Shown here piece by piece: positions 34,664 through 44,302 of a stretch of DNA of 64,000 nucleotides; positions within the stretch are counted from its first letter, which is position 1; the number at the start of each line of letters is the position of its first letter. The stretch is from CBDCVD01 sp965224015 (GTDB lineage Bacteria > Pseudomonadota > Alphaproteobacteria > Rhizobiales > CBDCVD01), in the NCBI GenBank assembly GCA_965224015.1, contig OZ245032.1, positions 992,001-1,056,000 on the forward strand, written 5' to 3'. Both the position numbers and the translations under genes were made by a program. Under the pieces are notes generated by a model, which searched no databases, was not told the DNA's origin, and was given only the letters and a program-made list of their open reading frames with translations.

Positions 34664-35431
34664 TTACGCACCTGAACGGCCTGGGCTTGCCCAGTCTCCC
34701 GCGCAGGCCTGCACCAAAGTCAAAGCGGCGATCGCGGCGGTATCTGCACGCAGAATTCGCGGACCCAGGGCAATGGCGACGCTTTCGGGTTGCTGCATGA
34801 GACGGGCACGCTCGTGCGACGAAAACCCGCCTTCGGGGCCTACCAAAACGTCTATCCCGCGCCCGCGCAAGCCCGCCAGTTGGCGAAGCGGAGCCCCCTC
34901 TCCTGCCAGCGCTTCGTCACAAAATACCAGCACCCGTGCCCCCCCTGCCCGCTCCCCCAGCCACGTCTCAAGATCACACGACGCCTTAAGGCAGGGCAGT
35001 GATAAAAGACCACATTGCTGGGCCGCTTCGATGGTATTGGCGCGAATGCGGGCCATGTTAAGCCGACGCACCTGGGTGCGCCTGGTGATCACCGGTTGCA
35101 GCGCGCTCACACCCATTTCCGTCGCCTTTTGCACCAGATAGTCCAGACGCGCCCGCTTGAGCGGAGCAAAACCATAACACAGATTACCGGCAGGCGGTTG
35201 CGGGCGCGTTTGATCCAACACGCGCGCAGACAACCCCTTGCTACTCGTCCTGGAGATTTGTGCGCGCCATTCTCCATCCCTTCCGTTGAACAACAACAGC
35301 GCATCCCCGTCTTTAAGACGCAGCACCCGGGTTACATAATGGGACTGTTTCTCCGCAAGTCTGACCCTTGTGTCGACGGCAAGAATCCCGTCAACAAAAA
35401 GGCGTGGTCCCTTGAAGCCAAAGGGGGGCAT
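34664..35431 (-). CDS. rsmE: 16S rRNA (uracil1498-N3)-methyltransferase RsmE
   Basis: RsmE methylates U1498 of 16S rRNA. The 255-aa product has an N-terminal PUA-like part (RLFVDGILAV, HYVTRVLRLKDGDALLLFNG) and a SPOUT methyltransferase domain with the knot motif LVGPEGGFSSHE and the end segment LGPRILRADTAAIAAL. Residues RTQVRRLNMAR and AAQQCGLLSLP fit the substrate region. The gene opens about 275 bp from the divergent ubiA and precedes gshA. Confidence 0.96.
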   Translation of the reverse strand: MPPFGFKGPRLFVDGILAVDTRVRLAEKQSHYVTRVLRLKDGDALLLFNGRDGEWRAQISRTSSKGLSARVLDQTRPQPPAGNLCYGFAPLKRARLDYLVQKATEMGVSALQPVITRRTQVRRLNMARIRANTIEAAQQCGLLSLPCLKASCDLETWLGERAGGARVLVFCDEALAGEGAPLRQLAGLRGRGIDVLVGPEGGFSSHERARLMQQPESVAIALGPRILRADTAAIAALTLVQACAGDWASPGRSGA

Positions 35432-35458
35432 AGAGTAAGCTCGTGCTGCGTCTGTATC

Positions 35459-35487
35459 TGGAGCGTGTTATGTTTTGATAGAACCCA
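35459..35487 (+). repeat. Family C type-2 start fragment
   Basis: GGAGCGTGTTATGTTTTGAT followed by AGAACCC; only the first third of the element remains, between rsmE and ubiA. Confidence 0.7.
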
Positions 35488-35622
35488 TATAACACTTCGG
35501 ATTCTGCCCCTGATAATTCACCGGGTCTTCTGCCCGGGCTTCAAAGGCCGACCGAAAACATTTGCATGTCGTATCACATTGGTGCCGTGGGGTCTTATGA
35601 AATTATCTGATTCATGACATAA

Positions 35623-35662
35623 TCACCCTTGATGATATCACCCTTGATCACCCTTGATGATC
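35623..35662. repeat. TCACCCTTGA direct repeats upstream of ubiA
   Basis: TCACCCTTGA occurs three times, with GATGAT spacers after copies one and three, 45-85 bp before the ubiA ATG. It may be part of its promoter region. Confidence 0.7.
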
Positions 35663-35705
35663 GGCAACGGGCAATGAATGGCATGACTTATCGGGGATAC
35701 AGGCT

Positions 35706-36644
35706 ATGATTGAGCGCACCACCCTTGATGAAGCCCGGGTTGCCGATGCCGCACCATCAAACTGGGTGGATCGCTATGCGCCGCGGCCACTGCGTCCCTA
35801 TGCGCGCCTGGCGCGGTGGGATCGCCCCATTGGCGTCATGTTACTCCTGTGGCCGTGTTGGTGGGCGGTGGTATTGGCGGCACTTGCCAGCAACGCCAAT
35901 TTTCCCGATTTGCGGCATATGGCCCTGTTTGCCGTTGGGGCCTTTGCCATGCGCGGGGCGGGTTGCACGTATAATGATCTGGTGGACCGGGATCTTGATG
36001 CTCAGGTTGCACGCACGCGGCTGCGCCCCATCGCCAGCGGCCAGATTACCCTCGCAGGAGCGGTTGCTTTTCTGCTTCTTCAGGCCCTGGTCGGACTGGC
36101 TGTTCTGGTGCAGTTCAACAGCTTTACTGTCTACCTTGCGCTGGGTTCACTTGTGGTGGTTGCAATTTATCCGTTTATGAAGCGCATAACCTCCTGGCCA
36201 CAGGTGGCTTTGGGATTGGCCTTCTCGTGGGGTGCGCTGGTGGGCTGGAGCGCGACTTTCGGCTCGCTATCGTGGCCTACCATCTGGCTCTACGGGGCGG
36301 CGTTTTTTTGGATTATGGCCTATGATACGGTTTATGCGTTGCAGGACAAAGAAGACGATGCGCTGATAGGGATTGGGTCCACCGCGCTGTTGTTTGGCGA
36401 TACCGCCAAGGCGTGGATTTCAGCGTTTTATGGTGTGGGGCTGATTTTACTCATTGCGGCAGGTCTGGCGGCGGGTGCGGCGCTGATATTCTGTCTCGTG
36501 ACGGCGCTGGGGGCGCTCTATATGGGGTGGAACCTGCGTACCATGAATGCGCAGGACCCAAAAGCGGCGCTGCGCGAGTTCAAGCGCAACGATCACCTTG
36601 GCTGGATTGTTTTTTTCGGATTGGTACTAGATTTGTGGATCTAA
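35706..36644 (+). CDS. ubiA: 4-hydroxybenzoate polyprenyltransferase UbiA
   Basis: UbiA attaches the polyprenyl tail to 4-hydroxybenzoate in ubiquinone biosynthesis at the inner membrane. The 312-aa protein has the first aspartate-rich motif in CTYNDLVDRDLDAQVARTRLRP (about residues 90-110) and the second in DTVYALQDKEDDALIGIGSTA (about 205-225). The rest is made of multiple hydrophobic helices. The ATG at 35706 follows GGGGATACAGG. Divergence from rsmE-gshA is a common alphaproteobacterial layout. Confidence 0.96.
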   Translation: MIERTTLDEARVADAAPSNWVDRYAPRPLRPYARLARWDRPIGVMLLLWPCWWAVVLAALASNANFPDLRHMALFAVGAFAMRGAGCTYNDLVDRDLDAQVARTRLRPIASGQITLAGAVAFLLLQALVGLAVLVQFNSFTVYLALGSLVVVAIYPFMKRITSWPQVALGLAFSWGALVGWSATFGSLSWPTIWLYGAAFFWIMAYDTVYALQDKEDDALIGIGSTALLFGDTAKAWISAFYGVGLILLIAAGLAAGAALIFCLVTALGALYMGWNLRTMNAQDPKAALREFKRNDHLGWIVFFGLVLDLWI

Positions 36645-37349
36645 GGGCCCTGTGGGGGAGCCGCATTTGCGTCTTGCCAAAAAGCGCGGACGAGGTGCCA
36701 GGAACGCTCTATAGCGGCGCTCGCGAGGCACCCCGTGCATAATCGGCAGGGCGCCCAGAATCGCCGGATTGGTAAGCGTGCCGTCCTCGGCGATGGCGTT
36801 CGATAGAGCCAGAACGCTGCGCATCAATGTGTAGTCCATAGGGCGATGATTCTCGGCTTTACTTGCCGGGTGCGATGCGCTGTCGTCGTTCAGGGCGCGC
36901 AGAAATACCTTCGCATCACTCCAGCGACGTTCCCGGTTATCTTTGGCGTGCGCGCACCCGTTGAGTAAAAACTCGTTGTCATTGGCAGCCGCTATAGCCG
37001 GTACCGCCCGCCCCGGTGCAATCAACCGTGATTTGTCAATGAAACGCGTGTTGTGCTTCGCACCTGCAGATTGCCGCTCGCGTTGATGCTCAAGGGGGTC
37101 AAAGCAAAGCGCGCCATGGGTATAAATACACCGCATGACAAATCCCGCCGCAGCGCCGACGCATCGCACGATTTCCGGTGCTGCGGCGTGCATTTTACCC
37201 GACAGCCGATACGGCACATTCTCCCCATTGCGCCCATTGCACCCCTTGCGCTGCTTGCCGCGCATGCCCAATATCTCCGCCAACTCCATAAAAGCCATCC
37301 GACAACGTCGAAGATCAGACGTCACCGGAGGCTTCATGGTGTACTTCAT
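36627..37349 (-). CDS. Hypothetical protein
   Basis: This open frame of 240 codons covers the otherwise empty stretch after ubiA and overlaps its 3' end by 18 bp in convergent orientation. I do not recognise the product. It is soluble, with no signal peptide, and fairly basic at both ends; the middle has AIAAANDNEFLLNG and the C-terminal half LMRSVLALSNAIAEDGTLTN, PAILGALPIMHGVPRERRYR. The start is uncertain: ATG codons at 37349, 37337 and 37292 are possible. Codon usage does not look random, but no homology is known to me. Confidence 0.45.
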   Translation of the reverse strand: MKYTMKPPVTSDLRRCRMAFMELAEILGMRGKQRKGCNGRNGENVPYRLSGKMHAAAPEIVRCVGAAAGFVMRCIYTHGALCFDPLEHQRERQSAGAKHNTRFIDKSRLIAPGRAVPAIAAANDNEFLLNGCAHAKDNRERRWSDAKVFLRALNDDSASHPASKAENHRPMDYTLMRSVLALSNAIAEDGTLTNPAILGALPIMHGVPRERRYRAFLAPRPRFLARRKCGSPTGPLDPQI

Positions 37350-37892
37350 GGTATATAAGAAGTAACGACGCCTGCCTGTTACACCTTATCTAATGTTGCA
37401 AAGAGCACTCCTTGTCAGAATGGGTCTGCCGGAAGCTCTCGACACTCGGGTATTGATTTTATTTGTCGCTCACCCAATAACCGGCACTATCTCATGGGGG
37501 CTGTTGGCGCAGAACTAACAAACGCGGTTAAAATCAGTCTAATTCGAAATCACGGTTAGCAGATCGTAACCGCTCGGATGCGATTTACGGGGCAAAATTT
37601 GGCCGCCAGCGCGTCATATTTGTGTTATTTCTGAAAGACCTAAGCAAGATTTAAGCTTTAGTGTAAACCCCGCGTTACCTGATGCAAATTATTCGAAAGA
37701 TCATCTTAACGCTTGCTCTGGCCATTTTGCGCTGCAGGAGTTGCGGCAAGCCTGCGTGTTCAGCGACCCAACGCACGCTTTGTCTGAAAGCCTTTGTTCG
37801 TGTCCGTGCCGTGGTTGGCGTATTGGATTTCATCGTTGACAGGCGCTCGCACGGTGCGCCATGGTGCCGAACATTGTAAGGAGCCCCGTTAA
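37350..37892. other. About 540 bp without a convincing gene, upstream of the DUF4170 operon
   Basis: It is AT-rich around 37400-37680. A 65-codon open frame at 37682-37879 starts with a hydrophobic stretch but is not convincing. The region probably carries the promoter of the lipopolysaccharide operon. Confidence 0.5.
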
Positions 37893-38174
37893 ATGAGCAA
37901 ACAACCACCGCAAACCCCTTCCAACGCGCAAGATCGGCGTGCCGTGCAACCGCTGCATCTTGTCTTTGGCGGCGAGCTTGAATCCCTTGAGCATATTGCC
38001 TTCAGCGATATGGCCGCGCTCGACATGGTTGGCATTTTCGAGAACTACGCGCGCGCCTATGACGCCTGGAAGGAAAAGGCCCAAGCCACCGTCGATAATG
38101 CCCATATGCGTTATTTTATTGTGCATTTGCATCATCTTCTTGATCCCGACTCCGCCATAGCGGACGCTGACTGA
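37893..38174 (+). CDS. DUF4170 family protein
   Basis: This 93-aa protein belongs to a conserved alphaproteobacterial family found at the head of the lipid A/Kdo operon, as here. The core is QPLHLVFGGELESLEHIAFS, DMAALDMVGIFENYARAYDA and MRYFIVHLHHLLDPD. It has no membrane segment. Its function is unknown; conserved linkage to waaA and lpxK suggests an envelope-related role. GGAG lies upstream of the ATG. Confidence 0.88.
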   Translation: MSKQPPQTPSNAQDRRAVQPLHLVFGGELESLEHIAFSDMAALDMVGIFENYARAYDAWKEKAQATVDNAHMRYFIVHLHHLLDPDSAIADAD

Positions 38175-38209
38175 CGTGTCACACAGGCCCCAAATCAAGT
38201 CGTCGCTTT

Positions 38210-40108
38210 TTGGCCGCCACCGGCGCCCATGGCGATGCAAGTGGCGGTGCGAGGGTGGTTGTGGCTGAGCGCATCTTTTTTGATAACAATAAAAAGTCCT
38301 CCCAGAACACGCGCGAGGCCCTTGCACGTCGGCGTGATACGTTTAGCGGCGCCCAGACTTCACTGGTGGTAATCCTACGGCGCATTTTTCGGGAGAACCT
38401 GCGCCAGCAGTGGAAGTTTCTGATCATCGCCCTGTCGTCAATGATTCTGGTGGCGATCACGACAGCGGCCATGCCGCTTTTACTGCAGCAGGCCGCTGAC
38501 GGCATATTTGTTGGCAAAAACGAGTCCCTGCTCTACCTTCTGCCGGTTATCGTAATCGGTTTGACGCTGGTGCGCGGGGTGGCCGATTACTTTTCCCGGG
38601 TTAGCCTTGCCTATCTTGGGGAAAGGCTTGTCGCCGATACCCGCAAGCGCATGTTCGATTGCCTGGTGTTTGCCGACCTGGCCTGGCTACAGCGCATCCA
38701 TAGCGGGCGTTTTATCGCCGCTTTTCTACAGGATGCCGGTATGATCCGCGCCACCGCCGCCCAGACCCTCAATGCCGTGGGCCAAAACGCCCTGAAGACT
38801 GTATTTCTGGTCGCCATGATGGTTTATTTTGACTGGCGCATGGCGATGTTGATGATGATCGGACTTCCGTTTGCTGTCTATTTGATGGGGCGCCAGAGCC
38901 GCAAAGTGCATCGTTCGTCGGTGCTGACGATGGAGGAAACCGGCGACCTGAGTTCTCTCATCTCCCAAACCCTGCACGGCGTGCGCATCATCAAGGCCTA
39001 TGGTCAGGAAGCACACGAGACGCGCCGGGTTCGCGAGGTGATTGAGCGCACCTTCGCCTATTCCATGCAAGCCGTTCGTGCTCAGGTGATTTCAGGACCC
39101 CTGACGGAAACGCTGACCGGGATCGGTGTTGCTGCCGCCATATTTTATGCCGGTTACCAGGGGATCAGCGGCGCCATGACCCTTGGCGACTTCATCGGCT
39201 TTGTCACCTCGGTTATGCTGCTGTACCAGCCCCTGAAGGCGCTGGCCACTCTACGTACAGGGCTCCAGCAAGGGATTGCCGCCGCCAGCCGCGTCTACGA
39301 TATTATCGATCATGAAAGCGAGATAAAGGATCGGCCCGACGCAAAACCTCTTCAGGTCAGCGTCGGCGCCATCAACTTTGACCGGGTCACCTTTGCTTAT
39401 GGCAAAGAGGAACCGGTTGTTGTCGATTTTTCTCTTGTCGTACCACCAGGCAAGCGCGTTGCCCTGGTAGGACCGTCGGGGGCAGGAAAAACCACCATAC
39501 TCAACCTCGTACTGCGGTTTTTTGATCCTCAGTCGGGAACCATTTCCATTGACGGGCAGGACATTAACCAAGCCAGCGTTGCCAGTGTGCGCGCCGCCTC
39601 ATCCCTTGTGACCCAGGACCCGGTTATCTTTGATGACACCGTCAATGCCAATATTGCCTATGGCAGTGCGGACATCAATGACGGCAAGATTGTAGAGGCG
39701 GCCAAAGCCGCGGCTGCGCACGGGTTTATCTCCAACCTGCCACAAGGCTATGAAACGGTTTTGGGTGAGGCCGGCAATCGTCTGTCCGGCGGGGAGCGAC
39801 AACGTATCGCCTTTGCCCGCGCCATGACGCGCAATACTCCCATCGTGCTTTTGGACGAACCCACCAGCGCTCTTGATGCACAATCGGAAGCCAAGGTGCA
39901 AACAGCCATGACGCGGCTGTTTGCCAACCGCACCGTGTTGATGATTGCGCATCGCCTGGCAACCGTGCGAGAGGCAGATATTATTTGTGTAATGGACAAG
40001 GGGCGCCTTGTTGAAACCGGAACGCACACCCAGTTAATTGCTGCTGGCGGACTTTATGCACAGCTCTACCGGTCTCAAGTCGGGGAGTTTCTCGCTGATG
40101 TGGGATAG
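38210..40108 (+). CDS. ABC transporter, MsbA-type (permease fused to ATPase)
   Basis: This is a half-size exporter of up to 632 aa. Six membrane helices span about residues 70-340. The ATPase (about 380-625) has Walker A GPSGAGKTT, signature LSGGERQRIAFARA, Walker B IVLLDEPTSALD and the H-loop IAHRLATV. Placement between DUF4170 and DUF374-waaA-lpxK makes lipid A-core flipping (MsbA) the likely role. The start is uncertain: TTG 38210 gives the longest form, while GTG 38261, with GAGGG upstream, is an alternative. ABC exporters of this class also handle other lipids and drugs, so substrate is inferred from context. Confidence 0.92.
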   Translation: MAATGAHGDASGGARVVVAERIFFDNNKKSSQNTREALARRRDTFSGAQTSLVVILRRIFRENLRQQWKFLIIALSSMILVAITTAAMPLLLQQAADGIFVGKNESLLYLLPVIVIGLTLVRGVADYFSRVSLAYLGERLVADTRKRMFDCLVFADLAWLQRIHSGRFIAAFLQDAGMIRATAAQTLNAVGQNALKTVFLVAMMVYFDWRMAMLMMIGLPFAVYLMGRQSRKVHRSSVLTMEETGDLSSLISQTLHGVRIIKAYGQEAHETRRVREVIERTFAYSMQAVRAQVISGPLTETLTGIGVAAAIFYAGYQGISGAMTLGDFIGFVTSVMLLYQPLKALATLRTGLQQGIAAASRVYDIIDHESEIKDRPDAKPLQVSVGAINFDRVTFAYGKEEPVVVDFSLVVPPGKRVALVGPSGAGKTTILNLVLRFFDPQSGTISIDGQDINQASVASVRAASSLVTQDPVIFDDTVNANIAYGSADINDGKIVEAAKAAAAHGFISNLPQGYETVLGEAGNRLSGGERQRIAFARAMTRNTPIVLLDEPTSALDAQSEAKVQTAMTRLFANRTVLMIAHRLATVREADIICVMDKGRLVETGTHTQLIAAGGLYAQLYRSQVGEFLADVG

Positions 40109-40119
40109 AGGTTGAGGTG

Positions 40120-40818
40120 ATGGGTTTCATAAAGCGCCTTGGCGACCTTCAGGCGGTCCAACATGGCATGGGTCATGTCGCGGCCACTTACCTGCGCCTT
40201 GTGTGGGCGACATCACCTTATCAGATCGAGCCGGCGAATTTTCTTGAAACATTGCGCGCCAACCTGCCGGTCATTGTCGCGATGTGGCATGGCCAGCATT
40301 TCATGATCCCGTGCACAATTCCTGTCGACATGAACTTTTATGCCCTCGTCTCCCGCTCGCGAGACGGTGGGATCAATGCCACCATTTGTCACGATCTTGG
40401 GGTCAAAACCGTCCGCGCATCCGGTGGACGGGTCGGCACATCACGTGGCAAAGGCGGCGCGCAGGGGTTTCGCGCCCTTTTGGCAAAACTAGGGGAAGGC
40501 GCAAGCGTTGCGCTCACTGCCAACATCCCAAAAGGACCGGCGCGGGTGGCTGGCCCGGGAATTATCCGCCTTGCCGCCCATGCGGGGCGGCCGATCATTG
40601 CGGTGGCATTCGCCAGCCGGCGCCGCATAGCCCTGAATACCTGGGATAAGGCTTGTATCAATTTACCGTTTTCCAAGTCCGTCCTTGTAGGGGGCACGCC
40701 GATGTTCGTGCCCGCAGATGCTGATGCTGCGCGTCTTGAGGACCATCGCATACAGCTGCAAGAGAGCCTGAACGCGGTAACGGAAAGGGCCTATGCGCTT
40801 GTTGACGACCATGACTGA
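40120..40818 (+). CDS. DUF374 lysophospholipid acyltransferase family protein
   Basis: This 232-aa protein belongs to the DUF374 acyltransferase-like family found beside waaA. It has MWHGQHF (the histidine motif), VSRSRDGGINATICHDLGV, VRASGGRVG and NIPKGPARVAGPGIIRLAAH, where many relatives have DGPRGP. I chose ATG 40120 (AGAGG 8 nt upstream) over the GTG just before it. It follows the ABC transporter by 11 nt and overlaps the waaA start, so it is part of the operon. It probably acylates a lipid A or envelope lipid precursor; this is an inference. Confidence 0.88.
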   Translation: MGFIKRLGDLQAVQHGMGHVAATYLRLVWATSPYQIEPANFLETLRANLPVIVAMWHGQHFMIPCTIPVDMNFYALVSRSRDGGINATICHDLGVKTVRASGGRVGTSRGKGGAQGFRALLAKLGEGASVALTANIPKGPARVAGPGIIRLAAHAGRPIIAVAFASRRRIALNTWDKACINLPFSKSVLVGGTPMFVPADADAARLEDHRIQLQESLNAVTERAYALVDDHD

Positions 40819-42145
40819 TCCAGCGAAAACCTCAATGCCCCTGCCTATTCGCCTATACAGGGTGATCGGGCACGCCGCGGGGCCGCTTATGCGCCGGCTC
40901 GCGCGGCACCGCCTGAACGCGGGCAAAGAGGACGGTGCGCGCCTCGACGAGCGCTGGGGGATAACGGCAGCCGCGCCCACTTCCAGCGCACCGCTCGTCT
41001 GGGTTCATGCCGCCAGCGTTGGCGAACTCAACGCCTGTAACGGACTAATCCATCGCCTCCTAGACCGAGCCCTGAACGTGATCCTGACCACAGGAACTGT
41101 AACGTCGGCACATCTGGCTGCCAAGCGCTACACAAATCCCGTGGTTCATCAATACGCGCCCTATGATTGCGCGCCCTATGTGGAGCGGTTTCTCGATCAT
41201 TGGCGACCGGAGCTGGCGATCTTCGCTGAATCGGAACTCTGGCCCACAACCATTAGCTCCCTGCATGGGCGGGGTATCCCCGTCTGCCTCGTGAATGCGC
41301 ACATATCCCAAAGCTCCCTTACCCGTTGGTTCTGGGCACGGCGCAGCGCCAGGGGCATTCTTCAGCGGTTCTCTGTTATCGCAGCCCAGTCGCAAACCGC
41401 AGCCGAGCGGTTACAGCGCCTTGGCGCCTGCAATGTCGTGGTAAGTGGCAATCTTAAATTTGACACCAAACCCTTGACCTATGACCCGGCAGACCTGCGC
41501 CGTCTTGAAAAGACCATTGGCAGGCGGCCTCTCTGGCTTGCAGCCAGCACCCATGCCGGCGAGGAAAAGATGGTCATTGATGTTCATTGCTCAATGCAGC
41601 GCGAACATCCCAACCTTGTGACCCTCGTGGCTCCGCGCCATCCGGAGCGGCGCCAGGAGGTCAAGCGCCTTTGCATAAACAAAGGCCTGAAAGTCGCGCT
41701 GCGCAGCACCGACAAAACCCCCGGTCCGAACACGCAAGTTTTTCTGATCGACACCATCGGCGAGCTTGGCGTGTTCTACCGTTTGGCTGCATTAGCCTTT
41801 GTCGGGGGATCCCTCGTTCCGCATGGGGGGCAAAACCCCATTGAGCCCACAATCCTGGACTGCGCGATTATTCATGGGCCCCACACCCATAATCTTGCTG
41901 ATATTTATCGACTGTTTACAAAAGCCAACGGGTCGCACAGGGTCGATGACCAGAGCCAGCTTGCCGACGCGGTGCGCCATTACCTTGCCCGGCCCGAGGA
42001 CGCCATCAAAATGGCCAGGCGCGCCGCGCTGCTGGTTGCACAAAACCGCGGCGCATTGGACAAAACCATGACCGCCCTTGTACCCTTGCTGGCACCCCTG
42101 ACAGGCGCCACTGACAGGCGCCACCGGCACTCGAGAAAACCATGA
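40811..42145 (+). CDS. waaA: 3-deoxy-D-manno-octulosonic acid transferase WaaA
   Basis: WaaA (KdtA) transfers Kdo from CMP-Kdo to lipid IVA at the cytoplasmic face of the inner membrane. The product (444 aa) has a short hydrophobic N-terminus, WVHAASVGELNACNGLI, the motif LAIFAESELWPT, GNLKFDTKPL and the GT-B donor-site segment GGSLVPHGGQNPIEP. The start is either ATG 40811 or ATG 40793; both overlap the upstream gene. The TGA stop lies inside a family C end (CCATGACACGCTCTAAA), so the last residues are read from, or abut, the repeat. Confidence 0.96.
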   Translation: MTDPAKTSMPLPIRLYRVIGHAAGPLMRRLARHRLNAGKEDGARLDERWGITAAAPTSSAPLVWVHAASVGELNACNGLIHRLLDRALNVILTTGTVTSAHLAAKRYTNPVVHQYAPYDCAPYVERFLDHWRPELAIFAESELWPTTISSLHGRGIPVCLVNAHISQSSLTRWFWARRSARGILQRFSVIAAQSQTAAERLQRLGACNVVVSGNLKFDTKPLTYDPADLRRLEKTIGRRPLWLAASTHAGEEKMVIDVHCSMQREHPNLVTLVAPRHPERRQEVKRLCINKGLKVALRSTDKTPGPNTQVFLIDTIGELGVFYRLAALAFVGGSLVPHGGQNPIEPTILDCAIIHGPHTHNLADIYRLFTKANGSHRVDDQSQLADAVRHYLARPEDAIKMARRAALLVAQNRGALDKTMTALVPLLAPLTGATDRRHRHSRKP

Positions 42146-42153
42146 CACGCTCT
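42135..42153 (-). repeat. Family C end at the waaA stop
   Basis: CATGACACGCTCTAAA, the reversed conserved end of family C; ATGA contains the waaA stop. Confidence 0.7.
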
Positions 42154-42182
42154 AAATCCAGCTTCCCGTTCTCCGGGGCCGA

Positions 42183-43211
42183 ATGCCCTCTTTAGGCGTC
42201 TTGCGCCCACCGCGTTTTTGGTCGTCACGGGCCTCTCCCGTGGCGCAGGCCTTGCGCCCCCTGGGCTGGGCCTATGGGCGCTTTGTCGCGACCCGCATGG
42301 GGGCCCGCGCCAGTACCAGGGCCCGCGTATGTGTTGTGTGTGTTGGCAATTTCGTCACCGGAGGCGCCGGTAAGACCCCGATGGCGATCGCCTTGGCAAA
42401 CATGGCGCAAGACCTCGGCCTGCGACCGGTATTTCTTACCCGGGGATATGGTGCGAACCTGAAAGGGCCGGTGTGGGTTGATCGGATCACCCACACAGCC
42501 GATGATGCAGGCGATGAGGCGCTGCTCCTGGCCCGCACAGCCCCGGTGATCGTGGCGCGCCATCGGGCGGAGGGTGCGGCTTTGGTGAACCCGGATAGGT
42601 ACGACCTCATTATTATGGATGATGGGTTGCAAAACCCCTCTCTTGCCAAGACCCTGACCCTCGCTGTGGTCGATAGTGCTTACGGGATTGGCAATGGCTT
42701 TTGCCTGCCAGCAGGCCCTTTGCGCGCGCCGTTGTCAAAGCAGATGCCCTACGTTGACCTGGTGGTCGGGATCAACGGCCCTCCCGGCCGGAGCGTCGAA
42801 CTGGCCGCACACCAACACCATATCCCCGTAATTGGCGCCACGATGGTTCAGGATATTCCTACAAATCTTTTAGACTCTCCCGCCATTGCCTTTGCCGGTA
42901 TTGGCCGACCGCGAAAGTTCTTTGATCAACTGACCCAAAACGGACTTGACCTGGTGCGCACGTTCGCATTTGCCGATCACCACATCTTTAGCCATGCCGA
43001 CGCGCGCACATTGCTGGATGCCGCGGCTGCCCATTGTGCCAAACTCGTCACTACGCAAAAAGACGCAATGCGCCTGATCCACCACAGCAACGGCGCGCTC
43101 GGTGAGCTTGCCAGGGCCGCGCACGGCATTCCCGTCTCTCTTAACTTTGCAACGCCGGCCATTCTGCTAGAGCGTTTGACAAAGGCCTGCAAGAATACGG
43201 ATGGGCCATGA
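42183..43211 (+). CDS. lpxK: Tetraacyldisaccharide 4'-kinase LpxK
   Basis: LpxK phosphorylates the 4' position of the lipid A disaccharide at the inner membrane. The 342-aa protein has a hydrophobic N-terminal segment, the P-loop VGNFVTGGAGKTPMAIALA (about residues 55-73), LTRGYGANLKGPV and the Asp-rich IIMDDGLQNPSLAKTLTL. FAFADHHIFSHADART near the C-terminus is typical. It overlaps nudC by 4 nt (ATGA). This is the last lipid A gene in the operon. Confidence 0.97.
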   Translation: MPSLGVLRPPRFWSSRASPVAQALRPLGWAYGRFVATRMGARASTRARVCVVCVGNFVTGGAGKTPMAIALANMAQDLGLRPVFLTRGYGANLKGPVWVDRITHTADDAGDEALLLARTAPVIVARHRAEGAALVNPDRYDLIIMDDGLQNPSLAKTLTLAVVDSAYGIGNGFCLPAGPLRAPLSKQMPYVDLVVGINGPPGRSVELAAHQHHIPVIGATMVQDIPTNLLDSPAIAFAGIGRPRKFFDQLTQNGLDLVRTFAFADHHIFSHADARTLLDAAAAHCAKLVTTQKDAMRLIHHSNGALGELARAAHGIPVSLNFATPAILLERLTKACKNTDGP

Positions 43212-44185
43212 CCCGCAAAGACGAGTGGGATTTCAGTTTCTCTATGCCCGGTTTGGCACGCGATGCCCACCGGCGTGACGACAAAGCCTGGCTGAACGAA
43301 ACTCAAGGCCTGGCAACAAGCCGGTTTTATCTTTTTGTGGGGGAACAGATTGTCGTGCACGAAACCCACGGCCACCTGCAGGCGCACGTTTCCGCCGCCA
43401 TCGCTCAGCAATGCGGCTATGGGCGCGACCAGGCAATTTTTCTCGGCACCCACCTGAAAGACGGATCACCGACCTTTGCCGCCAGAGTGGGCACGCTTGC
43501 GAAAGAGCACGCGGGCACCGAAAGTGCCCACGGGCATGGCACCATTTTTGTTGAGGGCCTTGCACACGTCCGGCTTGCAGATTTGCGTGCCCTGGCCATA
43601 GCCGCAGAACTCTCTCCTTTGGACCTCAACGCCCTCGCCACGGCCAAAGCGTTGTTTTCCTGGCATCGCTCTCATAGGTTCTGCGCCCAATGTGGAGAGC
43701 CTTCTGTAGTGAGCGAAGCGGGATGGCGACGCGACTGCAGCGCATGCGGTGCGATGCATTTTCCTCGCACCGACCCTTGCGTGATCATGCTGATTACCTA
43801 CCAGGACAATTGCCTTCTTGGTAACCACAGTCGGCTGACAAATAACGTCTGGACGACCCTTGCCGGCTTTATGGAGCCCGGGGAGACCATTGAAGAGGCG
43901 GTAAGGCGAGAAATCCACGAAGAGGTTGGGCTCAACGTTGGCAGCGTCACCTATGGCGCCAGTCAGCCCTGGCCGTTTTCCACCAATCTGATGACCGGAT
44001 GTTTTGGCGAGGCGCTGGGGAGCGCGATCACCATTGACCGTGACGAACTTGATGATGCCCGCTGGTTTTCCCGTCAGGAGGTGGCGCAGATGGCTGCGGG
44101 GACCCATCCGCAGGGGCTCCTTATTGCCCCCAGGCTCTCCATCGCCCATTGGCTCATCAAGCAGTGGCAAGGGCCCTTGGTATAA
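43208..44185 (+). CDS. nudC: NAD(H) pyrophosphatase NudC
   Basis: NudC hydrolyses NADH/NAD and can remove NAD caps from RNA. The 325-aa protein has a zinc ribbon (CAQCGEP and CSACGAMHFPR, about residues 158-185), and the Nudix box GFMEPGETIEEAVRREIHEEVGL (about 219-241), followed by the SQPWPFSTNLMTGC signature of NADH-specific members. It is coupled to lpxK by overlap. The last residues WQGPLV and the TAA stop are encoded by the right end of a family A element. Confidence 0.96.
   Translation: MTRKDEWDFSFSMPGLARDAHRRDDKAWLNETQGLATSRFYLFVGEQIVVHETHGHLQAHVSAAIAQQCGYGRDQAIFLGTHLKDGSPTFAARVGTLAKEHAGTESAHGHGTIFVEGLAHVRLADLRALAIAAELSPLDLNALATAKALFSWHRSHRFCAQCGEPSVVSEAGWRRDCSACGAMHFPRTDPCVIMLITYQDNCLLGNHSRLTNNVWTTLAGFMEPGETIEEAVRREIHEEVGLNVGSVTYGASQPWPFSTNLMTGCFGEALGSAITIDRDELDDARWFSRQEVAQMAAGTHPQGLLIAPRLSIAHWLIKQWQGPLV
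44166..44183 (+). repeat. Family A right-end fragment forming the nudC C-terminus
   Basis: GGCAAGGGCCCTTGGTAT is identical to the right end of the tandem A copies at 18487; it encodes the last nudC codons, with the TAA stop overlapping its final bases. Confidence 0.85.
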
Positions 44186-44302
44186 CGACCGCCGGTACGC
44201 CTGAGACGGCACCGACGGTCCAGGGGAGGCAAGAAGAAAATGACCAAGAGTACCAGCGGTAAAGCCGTTGACCATTTTTATCGCTTGAATGCAACAACAC
44301 CG

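Noticed and set aside
37682..37879. 65-codon open frame upstream of the DUF4170 gene
   Set aside because: A hydrophobic start and some Cys are present, but there is no clear ribosome-binding site or known family. It is too short to support.
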